NCBI GenBank assembly: GCA_030648295.1
Contig: JAUSID010000086.1
Coordinates: 1 to 64,000 of the forward strand
Direction of reading: 5' to 3'
Origin: Opitutaceae bacterium
Lineage (GTDB): Bacteria; Verrucomicrobiota; Verrucomicrobiia; Opitutales; Opitutaceae
Length of the DNA: 64,000 bases
Every line of letters starts with the position of its first letter. Position 1 is the first letter of the stretch. A program made the position numbers and the translations under genes. Positions 11,349 through 19,813 of the stretch are shown in pieces. The notes beneath the pieces are model-generated. The model searched no databases and was not told where the DNA came from. It worked only from the letters and a program-made list of their open reading frames with translations.

Positions 11349-11903
11349 TCAGGTTGCACCCGCGTAGGCCGCGGGAGTGTTCGCGAGCGCCCGCTGCACA
11401 AAAACCACGCGCGCCGCCACCGTCGCCAGCGGCAGTGTTAGCAGGGTGAACCCGCACTCGCGGTAAGCGCGGCACAGTTCGCGATGGATCGCGGCCGCCT
11501 CTTCAAATGTCTGCGGTCGCTCGGCGTCGTTCACGAAAATTTCCCGCCACGGCGGAGCCATGAAGACGAGCGGCGTGTAGTCCGTCGCGCGCGCCAGCAG
11601 CTCGGGCGACGGCACCAGACCGCGATAATACAAATAGCCGATAAGGTCTGGGACTCCCCGGTCGAAGAAACTCAGCCGGTGCGCGCGAGCCTCCTCTGGT
11701 TGCCGTGCCATGTGCGTGAGACACGCCTCGACGAAACCCGCCATGTCCGCCCACGGGAATAATTCTCCGCCACACGCGCGCTGCTCGCGAATCATCTGTC
11801 GCGACACTTCGTCGAAGCACGGATACCCCGCCGCCGACAGTGCTGCCACCAGCGCCGTTTTTCCTGCGCCCGGCCCGCCCGAAATGATGATGCATCGATT
11901 CAT
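11349..11903 (-). CDS. Small P-loop ATPase in the cobalamin operon (AAA_28-like)
   Basis: The 184-residue protein has a Walker A GGPGAGKT at residues 8-15, a DEVSRQMI segment, and FFDRGVPD, which resembles a Walker B/kinase-like acid, followed by FMAPPWREIF. This resembles the AAA_28 group of predicted ATPases or nucleoside-kinase-like proteins, whose role is unknown to me. It sits in the operon between cbiB and cobU. ATG 11903 overlaps the cbiB stop (ATGA). It may handle cobinamide nucleotides or serve as an accessory, but this is context only. Confidence 0.7.
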   Translation of the reverse strand: MNRCIIISGGPGAGKTALVAALSAAGYPCFDEVSRQMIREQRACGGELFPWADMAGFVEACLTHMARQPEEARAHRLSFFDRGVPDLIGYLYYRGLVPSPELLARATDYTPLVFMAPPWREIFVNDAERPQTFEEAAAIHRELCRAYRECGFTLLTLPLATVAARVVFVQRALANTPAAYAGAT

Positions 11904-12832
11904 CGCGGCCATCGGATAAAAACAATCAGAATGATGCACGCCGCGCACACCGCGTGGTTGACGCGAACGACCCGCGCGATCTCGCCGTGCTCAATCATGC
12001 GCGGATTTTCACCGATCCACGGTTTCTCGACGCGCTCGCCATCGTAAATGAGCGGGCCACCAAAGCGCAGGTCGAGGATTCCCGCGAGCGCCGCCTCCGG
12101 GTAGCCCGCGTTCGGACTCGCGTGCACGTTGCCGTAGCGAAAAACAAACCGCAGCCCGCGCGCGCTGCCCGCCACGAGCACCATGAGCAGCGCCGTCACG
12201 CGCGCCGGGATGAAATTCGCGGCGTCATCGAGCCGGGCCGCCACCTTGCCGAACTGTTCGTAGCGCGTGTTACGGTGCCCGATCATCGAGTCGAGCGTGT
12301 TGGCCATCTTATAAGCCATCATCGCGGGCACGCCGCCGAGCGCGTAATAAAAAAGCGGCGCGACCACGCCGTCGCTCAGATTTTCCGCCATCGTCTCGAA
12401 TACTGCCGTTCGCACCTGCTGCGCGTCGAGTTGGGCGGTATCGCGTCCCACGATCCACGCCAGCCGGCTGCGCCCCGCCTCGATGTTTTCGTCCAAGGCG
12501 CGAAAAACCGCGCGGCCTTCGGTAATGAGGGTGCGGTGAGCCAGTCCGAAAAAAACGCCGCCGGCCGCAAAGCCCGCGCCCGCCCACGGGTGCAACCGAA
12601 ACGCCGCCGCTTGCCCCACCGCGCACGCGAAATACACGCCCGTCACCAACGTCGCCGTGAGCAGCGATCCTTTCCAAAAACGACCGCGGTCGCCGCCGTG
12701 ATTCAGCCACCGCGCTCCCCACGCAATCAGACGACCAAAGCCGACAATTGGGTGCGGCAGCCAGCGCGGGTCGCCGAGCCAGAGATCGAGGCCGTAGCCG
12801 ATCAGCAAGGGTGCGATCCACTTCGTAAGCAT
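11900..12832 (-). CDS. cbiB: Adenosylcobinamide-phosphate synthase CbiB
   Basis: CbiB is a membrane enzyme that attaches aminopropanol phosphate to adenosylcobyric acid. The 310-residue product shows LDLWLGDPRWLPHPIVGFG at the N-terminus, ENLSDGVVAPLFYYALGG, KMANTLDSMIGHRN and GYPEAALAG, all family hallmarks, with several membrane segments. The ATG at 12832 overlaps the stop of the broken cobD gene (TGATG). The upstream in-frame residues were discarded because they overlap cobD. Confidence 0.93.
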   Translation of the reverse strand: MLTKWIAPLLIGYGLDLWLGDPRWLPHPIVGFGRLIAWGARWLNHGGDRGRFWKGSLLTATLVTGVYFACAVGQAAAFRLHPWAGAGFAAGGVFFGLAHRTLITEGRAVFRALDENIEAGRSRLAWIVGRDTAQLDAQQVRTAVFETMAENLSDGVVAPLFYYALGGVPAMMAYKMANTLDSMIGHRNTRYEQFGKVAARLDDAANFIPARVTALLMVLVAGSARGLRFVFRYGNVHASPNAGYPEAALAGILDLRFGGPLIYDGERVEKPWIGENPRMIEHGEIARVVRVNHAVCAACIILIVFIRWPR

Positions 12833-13652
12833 CACGGTTTCCATGCGTGCAGCGCCTCCACGAGCCACTGGTTTTGCTCCGCCGTCTGCGTGGCAACGCG
12901 CACACAAGGCGCGGCCAAGCCGTGAAAATTACTCGCGTCGCGCACGAGCAGGCCATGTTCACGCACGAGCCAATCCTTCAACTGCGGCGCGCTGCCCCGC
13001 GCGAGTTCAATGAGGAAAAACATCGTCGCAGTCGGCCGAGACGCAGGCCGGGGATGCCGAAGTTTTTCGTGAGCGAGTGCAGCAGCACCAAATTGGTTCG
13101 CGTCTCCGTGTCAGCCGCGCACAGCGGTGCCGTTGCGCAGAAATCGGCATAAGCCAGATCGACCACAAACATCACGCCCGGATGGCGGTCGATCACGCCG
13201 AGGAGCAGGTCGCGCGAAAGCACTTCGCCCGTCGGGTTGTTCGGATTGCAGAGCCAGACGAGCGTCGCCTCGCCGAAACGCTCCACCGTAAAATCCTCCC
13301 GCGAGATCGACGTCACCGCGTGCTCTTCGAGTCGCGCCGCATCCGCGTATTCGGAAAACGTCGGCCCGACGACAACCGAGCGCGCGCCACGCCACGCCTG
13401 AGCCACAAGATAGATCGCGGCCACGGCCCCGTTGGTCACGAGCACTTGGCCCGGAGTCACGCGGTGCTGCGCCGCAAGCAGCGCCGTCAGGCTCTCGGCG
13501 GCAACTTCGGGATAGGTGCCGGCGCGGTCAAGTTGCGTGCGAAGATGATCGCGCAACGCCGACGGCACGCCTCCGGGGCGCACGTTGGAGCTGAAGTTCG
13601 CGCGCAGTATCCGCTCATTGCGGTAGCCGTCATCACCGTGCCCGTGCAACAT
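12832..13652 (-). pseudogene. cobD: Broken L-threonine-O-3-phosphate decarboxylase CobD (internal deletion and frame change)
   Basis: The 5' part (ATG 13652 down to about 13040) encodes a class-I aminotransferase fold with NPNNPTGE and the PLP-lysine region HSLTKNFGIPGLRLG. The 3' part (about 13035 to 12832) lies in another frame and encodes the family C-terminus: PTATMFFLIELA, RDASNFHGL and VRVATQT. The two are directly joined near 13036, where about 85-95 residues of the large domain are expected. This is therefore a deletion, not just a single-base shift. CobD supplies aminopropanol phosphate to CbiB, and its loss would affect de novo synthesis. An assembly error is the alternative. Confidence 0.8.
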
Positions 13653-13728
13653 GGCGACCTCCTGGTTGGGGAAACACGGCATTCGGATCGACCCATCCGG
13701 CGGTTTCGCCAGTCTGTTCCTTCCAAGA

Positions 13729-15024
13729 ATGACGAAGACGCAATTTCTCATCGGCGCGCCATCCAGCGATTCGGGCAAGACCACACTGACGCTCGCGCTG
13801 CTGCGCCTGTTCGCGGACCGCGGCCAGAAGGTGCAGCCGTTCAAGTGCGGACCGGACTACCTCGATCCCATCCATCACACGCGCGCCGCACGCCGGCCGA
13901 GCGTGAATCTCGATCTGTTCATGATGAGCCCGGCGCACGTGCAGGCGCTGTTCGCCCGGCATACGGCGACCGCCGATGTCGCCATCGCCGAGGGCATGAT
14001 GGGGCTGTTCGACGGCGTCGATAAAGCCGAAGGCTCCAGCGCGGACATCGCCAGCCTGCTCGGCCTGCCCGTCGTGCTCGTGGTGGACGGACGCGCCATG
14101 GCCTACTCGGCCGCGCCGTTGCTCGCGGGATTTCGCCAGTTTCGGCCCGACGTGAAGATCGCTGGCGTAATTTTTAATTTCGTGAACTCGGACCGGCATT
14201 ACCAAATGCTGCGCGCCGCCGCCACCGATGCGGGCGTCGAGGCTCTGGGCTACGTGCCACGGAACGAGGCGATGCGCCTTCCCGAACGCCATCTCGGCCT
14301 CGCCGTTTCGCCGGAGCACGATTACGAGACGATCATCGCCCATGCCGCCGCGCACGTCGCGCAGACGGTCGATATTGATCGCTTGCTCGCGCTCACCGCC
14401 GGTCCCGCCCCCACGCCTCCGCCGTCCGCGCCACGCGCGACCGGCCGGCGGCAGCGCATCGCGGTCGCGCGCGATGAAGTCTTCAACTTCACCTACCATG
14501 AAAATCTTTGCGCGCTCGCCGACCTCGGCGAGATTGTGGAATTCAGTCCGCTGCGCGATGCCGCCCCGCCCGCCGCCGACCTGATCTATCTGGCCGGCGG
14601 TTATCCCGAGTTGTTTCTTGAGCAACTCGCGACCAACGAGCCGATGCGCCACGCGCTGCAAGCCTACGCGGCCGGCGGCGGGCGCATCTTCGCCGAGTGC
14701 GGCGGCCTGATGTATCTTGGCCGGCATATCATTGATGCCACCGGCAAACGTCATCCGATGGCTGGCGTGCTGCCCGTCGAAACGTCCATGCAAGCGCGTC
14801 GGCTGACGCTCGGCTACCGTTGCGTGGAGTGGGCTGGGCGCACGTTTCGCGGCCACGAATTTCACTACTCCACGCTCACCGAAACAACGCCGCTGACTTC
14901 CGTCGCCACCGTCACCGATGCGCGCGGGCGCGCCGTGCCCACGAAGGTTTATCGGCAGGGCGGCGTGTGGGCGTCTTACGTGCATTTTTATTGGGGCGAA
15001 GAGTGTGCGCTGCTGGCGGAATGA
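13729..15024 (+). CDS. cbiA: Cobyrinate a,c-diamide synthase CbiA/CobB
   Basis: This glutamine-dependent amidase adds amides to cobyrinic acid side chains a and c. Residues 1-200 form the ATP-binding half, with GAPSSDSGKTT, KCGPDYLDP and EGMMGLFDG. Residues 245-431 form the class-I glutaminase half, with YLAGGYPE, the nucleophile region FAECGGLMYLG and a late HFYWGEE. It is 431 residues long. ATG 13729 is preferred over an in-frame ATG at 13651 that would overlap the divergent cobD start. It is divergent from cobD by 76 bases and converges on cbiP. Confidence 0.94.
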   Translation: MTKTQFLIGAPSSDSGKTTLTLALLRLFADRGQKVQPFKCGPDYLDPIHHTRAARRPSVNLDLFMMSPAHVQALFARHTATADVAIAEGMMGLFDGVDKAEGSSADIASLLGLPVVLVVDGRAMAYSAAPLLAGFRQFRPDVKIAGVIFNFVNSDRHYQMLRAAATDAGVEALGYVPRNEAMRLPERHLGLAVSPEHDYETIIAHAAAHVAQTVDIDRLLALTAGPAPTPPPSAPRATGRRQRIAVARDEVFNFTYHENLCALADLGEIVEFSPLRDAAPPAADLIYLAGGYPELFLEQLATNEPMRHALQAYAAGGGRIFAECGGLMYLGRHIIDATGKRHPMAGVLPVETSMQARRLTLGYRCVEWAGRTFRGHEFHYSTLTETTPLTSVATVTDARGRAVPTKVYRQGGVWASYVHFYWGEECALLAE

Positions 15025-15030
15025 ATGAAC

Positions 15031-15121
15031 CCTCCCCGCCGCAAGCAGCGGGGTATCACAGAAAGGGGCTTCGCCCCGATAACAGCGGGCGGCATCCATC
15101 CTCGCGGCAAGCCGCGGGGAA
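15031..15121. repeat. REP-like palindrome pair around a GC hairpin
   Basis: Two similar imperfect palindromes (15034-15053 and 15100-15119) share a GCAAGC core flanked by C-rich and GCGGGG arms, followed by TAT or AAT. Between them, GGGGC-TTC-GCCCC at 15065-15077 forms a third hairpin. The unit lies between the convergent genes cbiA and cbiP. This is the layout of a REP doublet (a BIME-like element) and may also end both transcripts. A decayed RAYT transposase at 50730-50974 could be of the type that spreads such repeats. Confidence 0.6.
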
Positions 15122-15135
15122 TTGAGCCGTCCCGA

Positions 15136-16593
15136 TTAAAGGCCGAGGTAACGGCGCACCGATTCGAGGTTGACGTGTGCGGCGACATGGGCGGCCATCT
15201 CGGTATAGATCGCCCGCCGCTGTTCACTCCACGGCACGGGGTGTGCGCAATATGCGGTGAGCCCGCCGGCCGCGGCCACGCGTGCCCGCAGTTCCGGGGC
15301 CTCGAACCAGCCATGCAGATACGTGCCCCACACGTTGCTTCGCCGCACGCCTTCCGGTCGGCTCGTGCCATCGGCGTCCGTCACGGTTTGCAATGCCTCG
15401 ACCGGCAACGCGGCAACGGTGCGGCCCATGTGAATCTCATACGCCGTCCATCGTCGGCCCGCACAATCGGCCGTCACTTGGCGCAGGATTTTTTGCTGCT
15501 CGAAATGCGTCGTCACCGGCAGCAGCCCCAGGCCGGGTTCATCACCGCCGTCGCCCGCCACGCCCGTCGCGTCGATCAACCGATCGCCGAGCAGTTGAAA
15601 GCCCCCGCACACGCCGATCACCAATACGCCGCGTCGCGCCGCCGCGATGATTGCGTCGGCGAGGCCCGAGGCGCGCAGCCAGCGCAGATCGGCGAGCGTG
15701 TTCTTCGAGCCGGGGATGACAATAACGCGCGCCTCGGCGAGTGCCGCCGGGGTGGCGACCCAGCGCACGCGCACGCCTTGGTCGCTCCACCACGGCTGGC
15801 AGTCGGTGAGGTTCGCCGCGTGCGGCAGCCGAATCCACGCGAGCGTGTCGCCCGTGCCGCGATCCTCGTCCATCGCGCCGAGGCCGTCCTCTTCTTCGGG
15901 CTGGAGATCGGGCCGCAGCGGCACGGTGCCGAGCACGGGCAGTCCGGGTGTGTGCGGTGCGAGCCAGGTCGTCGGTTCGGGAAACAAGCAGAGGTCGCCA
16001 CGGAAGCGGTTAACGATCGCGCCGAGACAGCGCGCGCGATCTTCCGGCGGCAGCAACGCCCACGTGCCGGCGAGCTGCGCGTAGATGCCGCCGCGGTCGA
16101 TGTCGCCCACGAGCAGCCAGCGTGCATCGAGATGGCGCAGCGGTCGCAGGTTCACCAAATCGCGCGCCATGAGATTGAGTTCGACGGGGCTGCCCGCGCC
16201 TTCGAGGACAAGCACGTCACAGCGCGCACGCCAGTAATCGAGGCATTCGACTACGACCGCCCAGAGCCGCTCATGATGCGCGTAGTAATCGCGCGACGCG
16301 ACGTGACCCTGCGCTTGCCCGCGCAGCACGAGCTGCGCGCCGACGCCACCGCTCGGCTTGAGCAGAATCGGATTCATTTCGACGACAGCGCGCAACCCGC
16401 ATGCCTCGGCTTGCACCGCCTGGGCACGCGCGAGTTCGCCGCCGTCGAGCGTAGGCCACGCGTTGTTGGACATGTTCTGCGCCTTGAACGGCGCGACGCG
16501 CACGCCTTGTCCGCGCAGCCACGCGCAGAGCGCCGTGGTCATCCAGCTCTTGCCGACGCTGGAGGAGGTGCCGAGGACGCCGAGGGCTTTCAT
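15136..16593 (-). CDS. cbiP: Cobyric acid synthase CbiP/CobQ
   Basis: CbiP is a glutamine-dependent amidase that adds the b, d, e and g amides to adenosylcobyrinic acid diamide. The 485-residue product begins GVLGTSSSVGKSW with the P-loop, then PFKAQNMSNNA and NPILLKPSGG. The glutaminase half has VIGVCGGFQLLG with the catalytic Cys, and a family-typical EIHMGRT. It is the last gene of the leftward btu/cob run, 27 bases after cobA. Confidence 0.94.
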   Translation of the reverse strand: MKALGVLGTSSSVGKSWMTTALCAWLRGQGVRVAPFKAQNMSNNAWPTLDGGELARAQAVQAEACGLRAVVEMNPILLKPSGGVGAQLVLRGQAQGHVASRDYYAHHERLWAVVVECLDYWRARCDVLVLEGAGSPVELNLMARDLVNLRPLRHLDARWLLVGDIDRGGIYAQLAGTWALLPPEDRARCLGAIVNRFRGDLCLFPEPTTWLAPHTPGLPVLGTVPLRPDLQPEEEDGLGAMDEDRGTGDTLAWIRLPHAANLTDCQPWWSDQGVRVRWVATPAALAEARVIVIPGSKNTLADLRWLRASGLADAIIAAARRGVLVIGVCGGFQLLGDRLIDATGVAGDGGDEPGLGLLPVTTHFEQQKILRQVTADCAGRRWTAYEIHMGRTVAALPVEALQTVTDADGTSRPEGVRRSNVWGTYLHGWFEAPELRARVAAAGGLTAYCAHPVPWSEQRRAIYTEMAAHVAAHVNLESVRRYLGL

Positions 16594-16620
16594 TCGATGC
16601 GATTCGCGACGGCGCGCGGC

Positions 16621-17232
16621 TTAAAATTCCACGCCGACCTGCGCCTTCACGCCGGCTTTGAACGGATGTTTTATCTCGGTCATCTCCGTCACCAAGTCCG
16701 CCGCGGCGATGAGTTCCGCGGGCGCGCCGCGACCGGTGATGACGACGTGCTTGCCGGGCGCGCGGGCTTGGAGCGCCGCGAGCACTTCCGCGAGCGGGAG
16801 GTAGTCGTAGGTGAGCACGATGTTGAGTTCATCGAGCAGGAGAAATTTCACCTCGGAATTTTGCAGCGCGGCGCAAGCGAGGTCCCAGCCTTTGCGGCAG
16901 CTCGCGATGTCGGCCGCGCGGTTCTGCGTGTCCCAGGTGAAACCCTGGCCGGTGCGATGCCACTCCAAAAGTGGATTGCGCAACGCACGGGCAATGGCGG
17001 AGTCGCCCGACTTGACGAACTGAACCACGACACTGCGGCGGCCATGGCCGAGATTGCGCGCGAGCAAGCCGAAGGCGGCGGTGCTTTTGCCTTTGCCGGG
17101 GCCGGTGTGGACGATGAGGAGGTCGCGTTTTTCGCGCGCCGCCGCGATCTTCGCGTGCATCTCAATCTGGACCGTCTTCATCCGTTCCTGATGCTCCGCT
17201 TCGGTGGGCAGGTTATGGTTGGTATTTTTCAT
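16621..17232 (-). CDS. cobA: Corrinoid adenosyltransferase CobA/CobO (BtuR type)
   Basis: The enzyme moves the adenosyl group of ATP onto reduced corrinoid cobalt. The 203-residue product shows LIVHTGPGKGKSTAAFG with the inverted P-loop, VVQFVKSG, FTWDTQN, LLLDELNIVLTYDYL and VVITGRGAP, matching the BtuR/CobO family. It sits between btuD and cbiP and overlaps btuD by ATGA. Its place links imported corrinoid to conversion into coenzyme form. Confidence 0.95.
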   Translation of the reverse strand: MKNTNHNLPTEAEHQERMKTVQIEMHAKIAAAREKRDLLIVHTGPGKGKSTAAFGLLARNLGHGRRSVVVQFVKSGDSAIARALRNPLLEWHRTGQGFTWDTQNRAADIASCRKGWDLACAALQNSEVKFLLLDELNIVLTYDYLPLAEVLAALQARAPGKHVVITGRGAPAELIAAADLVTEMTEIKHPFKAGVKAQVGVEF

Positions 17233-17963
17233 GGAAGTTTCAGGACGAGGCCAGGTGCGATTTCCGCACGCACACCAAACACCTCGCGCAGCAGTGCCGG
17301 CGTAAGCACGGCTGGCGGCGGACCCGCGGCGCGCAGCCGGCCTTCGTGCAGGACGATTACCACATCGAGACAGTGCGCGATGCGCAGATCGTGCAACGAG
17401 AGGAGCAACGTGCGACCATCACGTTTGATCTCCCCGGCGAGCACCAGCACTTCGAGCGCATGCCGCACGTCGAGCGCGGCGAGTGGTTCGTCCCAGAGCT
17501 GCAAAGGCGCCTCGGTTGCCAGCGCCCGCGCGAGCAGCACGCGATGGCGCTCGCCGCCGGAAAGGCGATTCACCGGTCGGTTGGCCAGGCCCATCAGGTC
17601 GAGCCTCGACAAGATCTCCTCGACCCCGTGCTCGTCGTCGCCGTGCGCGTAGCGCCCCTGGGCCACGACGGAGCGAACGGAAAAACCGAATTCAAATTGC
17701 GCCTCTTGCGGCACCCACGCCGCCTCGCGCCCGCGATCAATCATGGGGATTTCACCAAGCGGACGACCGCCCCAACGCACCGAGCCGCCACCCGGAAGCA
17801 GACCGGCTGCGATTTGGAGCAGCGTCGATTTGCCCGAACCGTTGGGGCCGACGAGCCCGACCAGCGTGCCCGGCGCAAGCGCGAGACTCACCTCGTGCAA
17901 GCGGTCCGGCACGCTCGCGCCAACAAGGTCGAGGGCGTTCACGCCTGGCGTCGCAGCATCCAT
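17229..17963 (-). CDS. btuD: Cobalamin ABC transporter ATPase BtuD
   Basis: This 244-residue ABC ATPase has Walker A GPNGSGKST (about residues 32-40), a Q-loop in VPQEAQFEF, the signature LSGGERHR, Walker B LQLWDEPLAALD and the switch His in LSLHDLRIA. It would power BtuC for uptake of cobalamin across the inner membrane. ATG 17963 (MDAATPG) is chosen; it overlaps the end of btuC by 25 bases. The much longer upstream frame is antisense-like filler over btuC. An iron-siderophore substrate is possible in principle, but the context is all B12. Confidence 0.9.
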   Translation of the reverse strand: MDAATPGVNALDLVGASVPDRLHEVSLALAPGTLVGLVGPNGSGKSTLLQIAAGLLPGGGSVRWGGRPLGEIPMIDRGREAAWVPQEAQFEFGFSVRSVVAQGRYAHGDDEHGVEEILSRLDLMGLANRPVNRLSGGERHRVLLARALATEAPLQLWDEPLAALDVRHALEVLVLAGEIKRDGRTLLLSLHDLRIAHCLDVVIVLHEGRLRAAGPPPAVLTPALLREVFGVRAEIAPGLVLKLP

Positions 17964-18919
17964 AGAAAAAACGGTCCGCCGACCAACGAGGTAACAATGC
18001 CCACCCGGAGTCCGCCCGCCGTGCGCCCCAGCAAATCGCACGCAACGACAAACGCCGCGCCGCCAATGAGCGACAGCGGCACGAGCCGCCGGTGTTCCGG
18101 GCCGACGAGGAGGCGCAGCACGTGCGGCACGATCAACCCGACAAATCCGACGGTGCCGGCCACGGCCGTCGCGAGCGCGGTCAGCACCGTGGCAAGCGCC
18201 AGCAGCCACCGGCGCAACCGGCGCACATCGACGCCCAGGCTCTGCGCTTCGAGCGCACCGAGGCTCAGCAAATCCATCGGACGTCCGAGCGGCCAGAGGA
18301 GCGCCGCCGCGCCGAGGATCGGCAGGGCGATGGTGGCGTGTTCCCACGTGCGATCCTCAAGGCCGCCCAGCAGCCAGAAAAGGATTTGCGCGTTGCGCTC
18401 GTAGCTGAGCGTGAAGTTCGACAGCACGTAGTTCGTCACCGCGCCCAGCAGCGCGTTGAGCGCGACGCCCGCGAGCAGCAGGCGTTCCGTGCTCGCCCCG
18501 CGCCGCGCGAGGATGAGCACCGCGCCGGTCGCGAGCAGCGCGCCCACGATGGCGGCGGCCGGCAGCACAAGAATCGAATGCGATACCCAGCCCGCGCCGA
18601 TGGCCAGCACCGCGCCCGCCGCGCCGCCGCTGCTCACGCCAAGGAGTCCGGGACTCGCGAGGCTGTTGCGAAAATACGCCTGCATCACTAGCCCGCTCGC
18701 CGCGAGCGCCGCGCCCACCAACATGGCCACGAGCAGGCGCGGCAACCGGATTTGCCAGAGGATCGTCGCCGCCAATTCGTCGTGATGCCAAAGTCCGGCC
18801 CAGATGCGCGCCGGCTCCAACCACAAATCGCCGACGCCAAGCGAGACCACGGTGAGCGCGGCGAGGAGCAGCAGGCCGGCCGGCAGTGCGGCCCGTGACA
18901 CCCTGGGTGGTGGCATCAT
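17939..18919 (-). CDS. btuC: Cobalamin ABC transporter permease BtuC
   Basis: A FecCD-family permease of 326 residues with about ten hydrophobic segments. Family hallmarks include LPRLLVAMLVGAALAASG, NSLASPGLLGVSSGGA, LLLAGVALNALLGA, and GTVGFVGLIVPHVLRLLVGPEHRRLVP near the C-terminus. It forms the inner-membrane channel with BtuD and receives substrate from BtuF. The start ATG overlaps the btuF stop by ATGA. Confidence 0.92.
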   Translation of the reverse strand: MMPPPRVSRAALPAGLLLLAALTVVSLGVGDLWLEPARIWAGLWHHDELAATILWQIRLPRLLVAMLVGAALAASGLVMQAYFRNSLASPGLLGVSSGGAAGAVLAIGAGWVSHSILVLPAAAIVGALLATGAVLILARRGASTERLLLAGVALNALLGAVTNYVLSNFTLSYERNAQILFWLLGGLEDRTWEHATIALPILGAAALLWPLGRPMDLLSLGALEAQSLGVDVRRLRRWLLALATVLTALATAVAGTVGFVGLIVPHVLRLLVGPEHRRLVPLSLIGGAAFVVACDLLGRTAGGLRVGIVTSLVGGPFFLWMLRRQA

Positions 18920-19788
18920 GGATACGCTTCCGGATGCAGCGCACGGGCGAGCATTTCATAGGCCTCGACGCGATGGTGCGTCACGCTGCTCAACATGTAG
19001 GGCTTGATGAGCGCGACGCGGCCCGCGCGCACGGCCGCCATGAACTGATACGGCGGCAGCTTGCGGAACAGCGCCAGCGCCGACTCGTTGTCCTCGCCCG
19101 CCACCACGACGCGATCGATCGGCCACGTGAGCATCTGCTCGTTCGGCGGAGCCTCGTGACCGCGCAACCCGCCGAGCGTCGCGGCAAGGTTGATGGCACC
19201 GGCATGGTCGCACATGTCCTGAAAGGTCGTCTCGGCCCCCGCGATCATCCCGTAGGTCGACGGGGCAATGACCCGCACCGGCGGCAGGCCGGTGAGACGC
19301 GCCGCGAGGGCGCGCACCCGCGCTTCGCAGTCGGCGACGATCCGCGCCGCACGTGCAGGCGCCTCGCCACCGAGCTCGCACGCCAGCACGCGAAGGTTGG
19401 CGAAGGCGTCTTCGAGGGTCTCATGGTGCTCAAAAACGATCACGCGCACGCCCGCGCGCCGCACCTGAGCGACGAGCTCGACGCGGCTGTAGTTGGCAAC
19501 CAGGACGAGCGTCGGGTTGTAGCGCAGCACGCTCTCGGCGTCGCCCAGTCGCTCGACGCGAGGAAACGCCTTCGCCCGCTCGGCCACCGCCGAGAAAACC
19601 GACTCGCGCGAAAAATGGCTCAACGCGGCAATCTGCTCCGGCTCCGCGAGCGCGAGCAGCAGCTCATCGGTGCCGACCGTCTGCGAGACGACGCGGAGCG
19701 GACGAGCCGACGGCTCGGATGAGATCGCCAGCGCGGTGCCGCACCACCAGCCGGCCAGGATAAACGAGAGCAGGTGCAGGCGCTTCAT
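18916..19788 (-). CDS. btuF: Periplasmic cobalamin-binding protein BtuF
   Basis: The 290-residue product starts with a signal peptide (MKRLHLLSFILAGWWCGTALA). The type-III binding-protein fold follows, with RVVSQTVGTDELLLAL, RVERLGDAESVLRYNPTLVL, the long connecting helix, and TFQDMCDHAGAINLAA. It should capture corrinoid in the periplasm and pass it to BtuCD. It starts 25 bases after btuB. A related metal-chelate binder is possible, but the riboswitch upstream supports B12. Confidence 0.88.
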   Translation of the reverse strand: MKRLHLLSFILAGWWCGTALAISSEPSARPLRVVSQTVGTDELLLALAEPEQIAALSHFSRESVFSAVAERAKAFPRVERLGDAESVLRYNPTLVLVANYSRVELVAQVRRAGVRVIVFEHHETLEDAFANLRVLACELGGEAPARAARIVADCEARVRALAARLTGLPPVRVIAPSTYGMIAGAETTFQDMCDHAGAINLAATLGGLRGHEAPPNEQMLTWPIDRVVVAGEDNESALALFRKLPPYQFMAAVRAGRVALIKPYMLSSVTHHRVEAYEMLARALHPEAYP

Positions 19789-19813
19789 GAGCGCATCGAG
19801 TCAATCGTCGAAA

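Noticed and set aside
15025-17652. An 875-residue open frame on the plus strand
   Set aside because: It lies antisense to cbiP, cobA and btuD, which have clear family motifs. It is rich in Arg/His and low in hydrophobic cores, as usual for shadows of GC-rich genes.
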